Shown in pieces: positions 52,886-60,976 of a DNA stretch of 64,000 bases. The translations under genes and the position numbers were made by a program. Positions within the stretch are counted from its first letter, which is position 1. Each line of letters opens with the position of its first letter. This DNA comes from Aquimarina pacifica (GTDB lineage: Bacteria; Bacteroidota; Bacteroidia; Flavobacteriales; Flavobacteriaceae). Under the pieces are notes generated by a model. The model searched no databases. It worked only from the letters and a program-made list of their open reading frames with translations, and was not told the DNA's origin. The stretch spans positions 94,412 to 158,411 of the forward strand of contig NZ_JACC01000012.1 in the NCBI RefSeq assembly GCF_000520955.1, read 5' to 3'.

Positions 52886-55800
52886 TTACTTGTTTTTTTC
52901 GGTAAAGTTAATAAAACTAGGTGTTTCAATGTTCGTCGAATCTACTGGTTTAATTATAGAATCTTGAACTCTACTTTTAAAAATTTTTTTCCATAATTCT
53001 TTAAAGTTATCAAAATCTACGGAATACGAAAGTCCTACTCCCTGCTCATACCCCTGATTCGTTGAACCTATAAATTGGATATCATCTTCTCTATTAAATA
53101 TGGTTCCTCTAAGGGAGCCATCTTCATTAAAAAGATATTCTACCTCAACATCTCCTACCACACTTGATTCGGCAACCCCACCAATCGGAACTCCTACTCG
53201 ACCATTAATCAAAATTCTATTACTAATTTGTGTAGAAAGTGTTAATCCAAACTCATCTGCATCTTCTTCATCTAATGTACTTGTTCCTTGAACATAATTC
53301 AACCCTACTTGAAACTTATCATCTTCATCAGAAAAAATACCATTAAAAAGACTCGAAGCCCTTTCTGCTACTAAGCCTCCTGTAATTGCATTTGCATCTA
53401 AAGTACCATTATAAAATTGACCAGAAGACACTAATGAAAGAGCTTGTATTTCTTTATTAGATTCATCACTCAACTTATAATCTAATTCACTTTTTACAAC
53501 AGAACTTAAATTAGGGAATTCTATATTAAAGTTCACATTAGGCTGAATAAGTTCTCCCTTAAGGTCTACAACTACTTCTATTGGGATTTTACGGTTTATC
53601 GATGAGCTTTCTAGTAAAATAGCTGGGTTTGCTTCTGTTTTATAGACGGCACTTAGATCCAGTACAGCTCTCGTTGGACTTCCATCCCAGTTAATAGTCC
53701 CTCCATCCCTTACTGTAAATAATTTCTCTACGAATGCTCCATACCTAAAGTTATATGTACCTTCATACGCCACAAAATCTCCCCACATATTAAATTTACC
53801 ATTGGTATTAATTTCTATCAATAGCGTTCCCGCTCCTCGACCTTTCAAAGAACTTCCTGTATCCTTATCTATAACTACCTCTACTTCTGCATTGTTATTT
53901 ACATCAAGATCAAAGTTAAGTTCTAGCCCTCTAATATCTTCGAGTATAATTTCTTTACCTTCTAAACGAGCACGTTTTTCGTCTGGGCTCAAAAAATGAA
54001 TGTAAGAATTATCTCCTATTGCTTCTGATTCATTTAACGGGATCTTAAAAATTGTTCCCTCTTCGGTAGTTGCATTAACATCAATTACTAATTCATCAAT
54101 AGGACCGCGAATGGCAGCCTCACCGCTAATAAATCCTGTACCATAATATAAGGACTCTTCATCTTCTTCTGTATCCAGAACCAATAACTTATCTTGTGCG
54201 GATATCTCGATACCAAGTTCCCAATTCGAAAAGTTACGATGCGCTATATATCCTCCTAGACTTCCTATTGTACTATACTTTGTGTCTACGAAAGGAATGT
54301 TATCAAAAATAAAACGTTGTTTTTCTAAAATTACTCTGGATGTATTATCCAAATCCAAATCTACATTGAGATAGGGTACCGTAAGTCCTGCTTCTTTTAA
54401 GTTTAGTACTCCATCTATCGAAGGGGCTTTATAGCTCCCAGAAATTTTTGCATTTCCCGAAACAAACCCTCTTATATTGGTTAATACCGTAGTACCTAAT
54501 GCACTAAATTCTGAAACATTAAACTCATTGAACTCAAGGTCGACATCAATAAATGGATTCTCTTTAACAACACTAATTTTTCCTAGAGCAGCTAATGTTT
54601 TTTGCTTCTCTTTATTTATCAGTCTCGTATTTATTTTATATTCGGTAAGATCTCCATTCCCTGCTAAATTGAGTCTGAGTTCTCCTAAAGGAGTTTTATT
54701 AATGTCTAAATCCTGAACCACGATGGTCGTACTTGGCAAATAAATTCCATTTTCCTGAAGTATATATACTTCTCCGTCTACTCTTCCTCCAAAATTAAGA
54801 CTATCGATTCTCGGCGTTATTTTATTAAGATCAACATCTTCAAAAGTTGCTGTTAGGTTTTTATAATCTGTACCATCGGTTACGCCATTAACTTTAATCT
54901 TTTCATTTTCATAATTAAGAACAATAGATTGTATATCTATTTTTTTAAAATTCTTATCAAAAATAATTTTATTATCAGACTTACTCTTTTCTTTATTAGC
55001 GTACCAAGTATATCCTTTGTAAGTAAAATCAGATTTCCTAAATCCCACCACCGAATTATTCTCTTCATTAATGGTATGATAAAACTCTAGATTAAAGGTA
55101 TCCTGATTATGTTTGCCTCCTTTAAATTCTGAGTGCATAAACAAGGTGTCCTTGAGTGTTACATTAATTAAACTAAAATCTGATGCTTTATAAAATTTTG
55201 AACTTATACTATCAATAGCGATGTACGTATTGAATAAAGGGTTTTTATTATCAACTTGAACATCGACTTCTTGCATAACATTATCAAAAGCCTTTATTGA
55301 TGGAGATTTAAAAGTGAGCTTAAAATCAGATTCATTACTTTCTACCTTTCCTTTGATACTTGTATTAGGTGCAAACTGAACTTCTGGAAAAAAAACATCT
55401 ACAATTTTGTTATAGATTTTAAAGTTAAACTCCATAAACTCATTATCGGTAATTTCGGTTGCTTCAAAATTGGCGTATAGACTTCCTATAGAATTCCTGA
55501 ATAAATCGTATACATTTTCGAACCGAAATACACCGCGAATATTTCCTTCAACAATATCTGGGCTATTAATTTTTATGGTTCGAACATTATTCTCATCAAA
55601 ACTAGAGATGATATCAAAATCTTCAAAATAATACCCTGCATTCTGGTTGGTATAAAGTGTTTTTTCGAAAGAAATGGTACCTGAAACATCATTTATACCA
55701 GTACCATGCATTTTCATATATACATCTCCATTAAAAACTGAGGTACTGTCCCGTGTAAAAATATTAAGTGCTTTTAAATCGATGTGATCAACATTTGCTA

Positions 55801-57391
55801 CAAAGTCATAATTATGTATTTGCTCAGATATATCTGCAACTCCATTAAAACTAAATCTAACATTAGGGTCATCTGAGGTAAGGGTTCCATCAAAAACACC
55901 TTCTTTGAGGTTCCCTAATGCACGTAAACTAGTATACGAATATCCGTTAAATTCTAGTCTACCTATATCTCCTTCAATTTTTGTGTTTAAACTTTCTAAA
56001 GTAAAACCACTGCCATCTACATGAATATCAAAGGCGGCTCTCCCTACTGATTTTTGTTTCCATAATTCACCCACATTAAAATTGTTTGATATAATGGACC
56101 CATTATAGGTAGCTTTTTCGGGGTCATCTAATCCTTCTAATAGTACAAAAGCATTGAATTTACCCAATTGGGTGTACAAATTCATATCTAGATCGACAGC
56201 TTTTTGGGTAACAATTACATTTCCGTCTCCTCTTACATTTCCTAACTGATCTAATAGCTTGGGTAGAGAATTTCCTAATATATTTGGCAATAAGCCTACT
56301 AAATCTTGATAAGTACTTGTTATGTTTTCAAAATCTCCATCAAGCATAAATTTAGAAGTATTACCCACTGCATTTTGTAATCGCATATCTCCTCTTATTA
56401 CAGAATTACCTAAGCCCGTAATATTCGAATTTATCACTTCAAAATCATTGAGAACCCCTAGAACAGTCGTATTTTTTAATTTTAGTATTCGATTATCTCC
56501 AAATTCTTTATAAAAAGGAATAAGATCATTCGTCGAAATGGTAGCAGCATCAAAGTTAGCATTAATCTTTACTTTATTTTCAAAATCACTCAAGCCATCG
56601 ACCTCATAAGACATTAACACTTCTCCTTGTATACTAGATTCTTTGGTGGTGATTCGTAGTTCCTGAAAATTCATAGACTTAGGAGTAATAGTAAAACATG
56701 TCTGTAATTTTGATACCACAAGTCCTCTTGCATCTGTATATCCTAATCCATTGATATCGAGATAGACATCAGGTCCATCAACCAATAAACTCTCTGCATC
56801 AAGGTTAATATTATAATAATCAACGGCTTTGGGGTTGTTTAGGTTTTCGTTTGTAAACCTGTAAGCGCCATTCGTAATCTGTATATTCTCTGTTGTAAGA
56901 ACAAACCTTTTTCCGGAAGGAGGTTTTCCTGAATCAAATTTTCGGACAAATGTCATTAAATTATCACTTTGCTCATCTTTGTATATTTTCATATTAAAAA
57001 TGAGATCCTCTATGGCAACATTTCCTAAAATTGGTTTTCCTAAAGAAACTTCTCGCATGCTAAGTATAGATGTCTTTATTTGACCTGCATACAAGAGTGT
57101 ATCCTGATGATGGTCTTTTATAAAAACTTCATTAAGACGTATATTACCCGCATATGTTATACCTAAACGCTTTACAATTATATCTACATCATATTCCTCT
57201 TGAAGGTATGTGGTAATTTTTTTTCCAAAATGAGTCTGAACGGCGGGTATAGAAAATAGGATCACGAAAAACACAAATAGTGATAACAGAACAAAAAATG
57301 TTCTCAACAATATTTTTCTAATTCTTTTGATACTTTTATTCTTACTTATGATTTTTAACTCCCTCTTCCTTACTAACTGAAAACAAAACAA
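52886..57391 (-). CDS. tamB: Translocation and assembly module protein TamB (DUF490)
   Basis: A 1501-residue envelope protein with one N-terminal transmembrane helix (about residues 30-50, FFVLLSLFVFFVILFSI). A very long run of beta-strand repeats follows, ending in the DUF490 region near the C terminus with VEYLFNEDGSLRGTIFNRED. TamB bridges inner and outer membranes and helps outer-membrane protein or lipid export with TamA (a BamA paralogue not in this window). The start MFCFQLVRKRELKIISKNK is a guess; an internal start shortly before the helix is possible. Divergent from tsaD. Confidence 0.9.
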   Translation of the reverse strand: MFCFQLVRKRELKIISKNKSIKRIRKILLRTFFVLLSLFVFFVILFSIPAVQTHFGKKITTYLQEEYDVDIIVKRLGITYAGNIRLNEVFIKDHHQDTLLYAGQIKTSILSMREVSLGKPILGNVAIEDLIFNMKIYKDEQSDNLMTFVRKFDSGKPPSGKRFVLTTENIQITNGAYRFTNENLNNPKAVDYYNINLDAESLLVDGPDVYLDINGLGYTDARGLVVSKLQTCFTITPKSMNFQELRITTKESSIQGEVLMSYEVDGLSDFENKVKINANFDAATISTNDLIPFYKEFGDNRILKLKNTTVLGVLNDFEVINSNITGLGNSVIRGDMRLQNAVGNTSKFMLDGDFENITSTYQDLVGLLPNILGNSLPKLLDQLGNVRGDGNVIVTQKAVDLDMNLYTQLGKFNAFVLLEGLDDPEKATYNGSIISNNFNVGELWKQKSVGRAAFDIHVDGSGFTLESLNTKIEGDIGRLEFNGYSYTSLRALGNLKEGVFDGTLTSDDPNVRFSFNGVADISEQIHNYDFVANVDHIDLKALNIFTRDSTSVFNGDVYMKMHGTGINDVSGTISFEKTLYTNQNAGYYFEDFDIISSFDENNVRTIKINSPDIVEGNIRGVFRFENVYDLFRNSIGSLYANFEATEITDNEFMEFNFKIYNKIVDVFFPEVQFAPNTSIKGKVESNESDFKLTFKSPSIKAFDNVMQEVDVQVDNKNPLFNTYIAIDSISSKFYKASDFSLINVTLKDTLFMHSEFKGGKHNQDTFNLEFYHTINEENNSVVGFRKSDFTYKGYTWYANKEKSKSDNKIIFDKNFKKIDIQSIVLNYENEKIKVNGVTDGTDYKNLTATFEDVDLNKITPRIDSLNFGGRVDGEVYILQENGIYLPSTTIVVQDLDINKTPLGELRLNLAGNGDLTEYKINTRLINKEKQKTLAALGKISVVKENPFIDVDLEFNEFNVSEFSALGTTVLTNIRGFVSGNAKISGSYKAPSIDGVLNLKEAGLTVPYLNVDLDLDNTSRVILEKQRFIFDNIPFVDTKYSTIGSLGGYIAHRNFSNWELGIEISAQDKLLVLDTEEDEESLYYGTGFISGEAAIRGPIDELVIDVNATTEEGTIFKIPLNESEAIGDNSYIHFLSPDEKRARLEGKEIILEDIRGLELNFDLDVNNNAEVEVVIDKDTGSSLKGRGAGTLLIEINTNGKFNMWGDFVAYEGTYNFRYGAFVEKLFTVRDGGTINWDGSPTRAVLDLSAVYKTEANPAILLESSSINRKIPIEVVVDLKGELIQPNVNFNIEFPNLSSVVKSELDYKLSDESNKEIQALSLVSSGQFYNGTLDANAITGGLVAERASSLFNGIFSDEDDKFQVGLNYVQGTSTLDEEDADEFGLTLSTQISNRILINGRVGVPIGGVAESSVVGDVEVEYLFNEDGSLRGTIFNREDDIQFIGSTNQGYEQGVGLSYSVDFDNFKELWKKIFKSRVQDSIIKPVDSTNIETPSFINFTEKNK

Positions 57392-57505
57392 TTGAACTAA
57401 AAAAAACGTTTCATTATTTCTTTTAAAAAGGTAAATTATGTAACTAATTACATAGAATAAATCCCTGAATTTCTCTTAATAAACTGTAAGTACAATTATT
57501 GTTTT

Positions 57506-57513
57506 TAACTTTG
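57506..57513 (+). promoter_or_regulatory. Candidate -7 element of tsaD
   Basis: TAACTTTG matches TAnnTTTG, 39-46 bases before the start; no clear -33 element. Confidence 0.4.
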
Positions 57514-57551
57514 TAGACAATATTAACAATTTCTATGCCTTTTTCCTCATA

Positions 57552-58574
57552 ATGAATCCACAAAAAATATACATTCTTGGGATTGAATCTTCTTGTGATG
57601 ATACCTCTGCAGCGATTTTATGCAATCAAAAAATATTATCTAATGTTGTGGCTTCACAAAAAGTTCATGAACAATATGGAGGTGTAGTGCCAGAGCTTGC
57701 CTCTAGAGCACATCAGCAAAACATTATTCCGGTAATTGATCAAGCAATTAAACAAGCCAATATTAAGAAAGAAGATCTTCATGCTATTGCGTTTACACGC
57801 GGACCCGGACTGATGGGATCTTTACTTGTTGGCACTTCCTTTGCCAAGTCAATGGCACTAGCGTTAGATATACCTCTTATCGAAGTGAATCATATGCAAG
57901 GTCATATTTTGGCCCATTTTATTGAGGAAGAGGATTTTGATATTCCCGAATTTCCTTTTTTGGCAATGACTATTAGTGGTGGGCATACTCAGATTGTGCA
58001 AGTAAATGATCATTTTGATATGCAGGTCATTGGCGAAACGATTGATGATGCTGTTGGTGAGGCTTTTGATAAAAGCGCCAAAATATTTGGATTGCCCTAC
58101 CCCGGTGGACCTCTCGTAGATAAATATGCACAATTAGGGAACCCAAAGGCGTTTCCTTTTCCGAAACCCAAGGTAGACGAACTCAATTTTAGTTTTAGTG
58201 GTCTTAAAACTTCTGTACTCTATTTTGTTCAAAAACAGGTTAAGGAAAATCCTGATTTTATTACCGAAAACTTATACGACATCTGTGCCTCTTTGCAATA
58301 TACTATTATCAATATTCTGATGGATAAGCTCAAAAAAGCATCGAAGCAAACAGGAATTAAGCGTATTGCAATTGGTGGTGGAGTATCTGCCAACTCAGGA
58401 ATCAGAAAAGCCTTAAAGGAAGGAGAACAGAAATATGGGTGGAAGACATTTATTCCAAAATTCGAATATACTACTGACAATGCAGCAATGATTGCTATTG
58501 TGGGGTACCTAAAATATCTAAATAAAGATTTTACCGACATGAGCGTTGGTGCAGAAGCTAGGATGAAAATTTGA
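57552..58574 (+). CDS. tsaD: tRNA N6-adenosine threonylcarbamoyltransferase TsaD
   Basis: A 340-residue enzyme that transfers the threonylcarbamoyl group to A37 of ANN-decoding tRNAs with TsaB and TsaE. It has the ASKHA fold with IESSCDDTSAAI, VPELASRAHQQ (metal-binding His), HMQGHILAH (His pair) and the C-terminal IGGGVSANSGIRKAL and DNAAMIAIVGY. Divergent from tamB, the usual arrangement in Bacteroidota. Confidence 0.97.
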   Translation: MNPQKIYILGIESSCDDTSAAILCNQKILSNVVASQKVHEQYGGVVPELASRAHQQNIIPVIDQAIKQANIKKEDLHAIAFTRGPGLMGSLLVGTSFAKSMALALDIPLIEVNHMQGHILAHFIEEEDFDIPEFPFLAMTISGGHTQIVQVNDHFDMQVIGETIDDAVGEAFDKSAKIFGLPYPGGPLVDKYAQLGNPKAFPFPKPKVDELNFSFSGLKTSVLYFVQKQVKENPDFITENLYDICASLQYTIINILMDKLKKASKQTGIKRIAIGGGVSANSGIRKALKEGEQKYGWKTFIPKFEYTTDNAAMIAIVGYLKYLNKDFTDMSVGAEARMKI

Positions 58575-58673
58575 TTGCCTGTTTACAAAAATTAGCAATC
58601 CGTGTATTTTTCTTTAGACGATATAAGTGTACGCAATAAAACATCTAACATACAAACTTTTTTAATAGAATAA

Positions 58674-58703
58674 ACAAATGCTGGTGAGGTTACCAGCATT
58701 TGT
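58674..58703. terminator. Hairpin between convergent tsaD and astacin genes
   Basis: A 12-bp perfect stem ACAAATGCTGGT/ACCAGCATTTGT with a 6-base loop. The plus-strand tail (TATTGTTACC) is only moderately U-rich; the minus-strand tail (TTATTCTATTAAAAAAG) is T-rich, so it may serve the astacin gene better. It is 100 bases from both stops. Confidence 0.6.
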
Positions 58704-58804
58704 TATTGTTACCATGCATACTTTGAAAATACCCCAATGAAACCCAAATGTATACTGGCAATTATTGTAATTAATTTTACCAATAAAAACTAAGTTTTGA
58801 TTTT

Positions 58805-59923
58805 TTAATTTTCTACGTAGGTATACTCTAACCAAGTATTCCATTTTGAATTCGTATCATCATACCAAAATATAGGATTATAATCTCCAGAATCTGTTTT
58901 AGGAAATGCCATAAGAAGATTTCGTCCTGGCTCACGAGCGATTATAACCTTTGAAAATATTGGATATACAATTTCAAATTCATAATCAATATTACCTCCT
59001 GTCATTTCATAAATGATATCACCTTCTAGATAAAAAACGGGAGCTCCTTCTGTTTCACTAAACCACCAGACAGAAGCATTATCGGCAGGATATAACACAT
59101 CGACACCTGCAATATCATTAGCAGATAACACCTCACGATTGGTTGTATAGACACTACCATCGTTTCTTGTTATTGTTGGCTCCCCGTTATTACTAAATGC
59201 GTAAGATGCATACATCATAATACTCCCCAAATCAAATGGTGTGAGATCCGTAGCTACAAACCCTCGTTGTCTCCATGTTTCGAAATATGGTTGAGACTCT
59301 AGATCCATATTATCAAAATTGACTGTTATAAACTGATCTCTATCTTCTCTTCCTTGTTCATGAAGTAACCCAACAGCATGACCAATTTCATGAATGGTAT
59401 TACCGGTTGTGCATACGTCACCAATTGTTATGATTTGTTCTCCTCCTATACGACCAAGATTTGAAGAACATCCGCTACCCGATTGAAACCTAACATAATC
59501 CACCTGATTTGTTCTTTGAACAAACCTAATATGGGTATTAACCTCCCAATGTGCAATTGCATCGGTGATTCTTTCTTGATTATCTAAGTTACTATCAATT
59601 TCAAAAAAGACAATATTGTTTGGCCATAATAGATTTATGCGACCATTACTTTTTATTTCTTCTTTTGAAACTTGAATTTGATTTGGAGCAATAACAATAT
59701 CTCCTTCTAAAATGTACGTATCATTAATATTTTCGGCGATTACTTCTGATCCATAAAAAGAAATTCTTTCGAATTTCCCTTTTTGATGGGGATATGCCAT
59801 TTCTGTGTCCATTTCTTGTGCTACTTCGGCATACTGTTCCTCAATTTCATTTTCACAGGAAATAAAAATTCCTGCTAATACAAAAATGGATAATTTGATA
59901 TTCAGGTAAAAAGATTTGTTCAT
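58805..59923 (-). CDS. Astacin (M12A) family lipoprotein metallopeptidase
   Basis: A 372-residue extracytoplasmic protease. The lipoprotein signal has its lipobox Cys at residue 23 (LAGIFISC). The astacin zinc site is complete: HEIGHAVGLLHEQGRED (three His and the Glu base), and the Met-turn SIMMY follows 50 residues later. Lines around it, such as RINLWPNNIVFFEID and THIRFVQRTNQVDYVRFQS, fit the astacin catalytic domain. A beta-rich extension of about 70 residues follows (DNASVWWFSETEGAPVFYLEGDIIYEMTGG). Function probably degradation of proteinaceous nutrients or surface processing. The upstream leader shows an 11-base match (TCGTTTTTTGA, 60006-60016) to the motif near the two-component system. 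Confidence 0.9.
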   Translation of the reverse strand: MNKSFYLNIKLSIFVLAGIFISCENEIEEQYAEVAQEMDTEMAYPHQKGKFERISFYGSEVIAENINDTYILEGDIVIAPNQIQVSKEEIKSNGRINLLWPNNIVFFEIDSNLDNQERITDAIAHWEVNTHIRFVQRTNQVDYVRFQSGSGCSSNLGRIGGEQIITIGDVCTTGNTIHEIGHAVGLLHEQGREDRDQFITVNFDNMDLESQPYFETWRQRGFVATDLTPFDLGSIMMYASYAFSNNGEPTITRNDGSVYTTNREVLSANDIAGVDVLYPADNASVWWFSETEGAPVFYLEGDIIYEMTGGNIDYEFEIVYPIFSKVIIAREPGRNLLMAFPKTDSGDYNPIFWYDDTNSKWNTWLEYTYVEN

Positions 59924-60976
59924 AGTGTAATACTTTATAGTGTACTATTTTAGTTTGTTATAAATTTTATTCTAAATAAGTGGTACCTATAATTCTATTT
60001 ACTCATCGTTTTTTGAAGAAATTATTCATAGTCCTAAATTCCCCTATAGAACTGGTCATCATATCACTTGTTTGATTACCTCCCCTAAATAACAGTATAT
60101 TAAAATAACTTATATTCTCTATTCTTGCTACGTAATGATCTACTCCATTTACAAAACAAAATATACATTATGGTGCATGTATTTGTGGCATAAAAACCAT
60201 GTATAGGTTTATTAAAGATACACTGCTTAATTTTTTACATACAACTTTCTATTTTTAGAATAGATCAAAAGTGAAGCTTATTAAAATAACACCTGTCACG
60301 GTTTTCAGGTAAAAATCAAAACCCTGTTTTCGGGTAAGAAAATACATATATAAATTACCAGTTTTTGCCTCCTAAATGAGGTAATTCCCTATTATTTTCT
60401 TGGAGTCCCAGAAATTAAAGGAGACACTTATAAATATATCTTTATTAATTCTTCTTTTTTTATGAATTTCATATTCAAAAACAGTATTATTTAAAAAATT
60501 TTAAATTTTAAAATGTTGCATTCCATAAAAGCACCTAATTCGGTATACTTTATAAGAAGGTGTGAATTTTAACCTAAAAATTACGTCCAAAGGATTTTCG
60601 TAGAAAAAACAACACTTTTGCCACACCATATAATAACTGAATTCAGGGATAAATTAATACAGTTGAAACTATCTAACTGTATTAACAAGGTAATACCAGT
60701 ATATTGTCATGCCTCTAATTGATATCCGTAATCGCTTTCTTGATTTTTAATAACTCTACGTTTTTCTTTGTAATTAATCAAATTACTTTATATAAAATCC
60801 CTTAATCTCACACGACCATTTTAAAACAAAAAAATGATAATCAAAAACTTAAACAACCTTCTCCTAACAATAAAATGAATTTTAATTAACAAATTATTAG
60901 TATTCATAGTACTGATTTTGGCAAAATAATTGATGTGGTTATTTACATCACATACAAATCATTAAATACTTGGGTT
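59924..60976. other. About 1 kb gap with hairpin cluster
   Basis: A long AT-rich stretch between the divergent astacin and multidomain genes, with no protein-like open frame. Between 60300 and 60385 three short hairpins sit close together: GGTTTT/AAAACC (60300-60305 with 60318-60323), ACCC/GGGT (near 60321-60335), and CCTC/GAGG (near 60369-60382). They could be part of a leader RNA or be chance; a faint similarity to GTAAAA-N5-TTTTAC at 8262-8278 exists. A TATAnTTT-like promoter for the downstream gene is not obvious. Confidence 0.45.

Noticed and set aside
58662..58844. 60-codon minus-strand frame over the tsaD/astacin hairpin
   Set aside because: It overlaps the astacin 3' end and contains the hairpin; no protein character.
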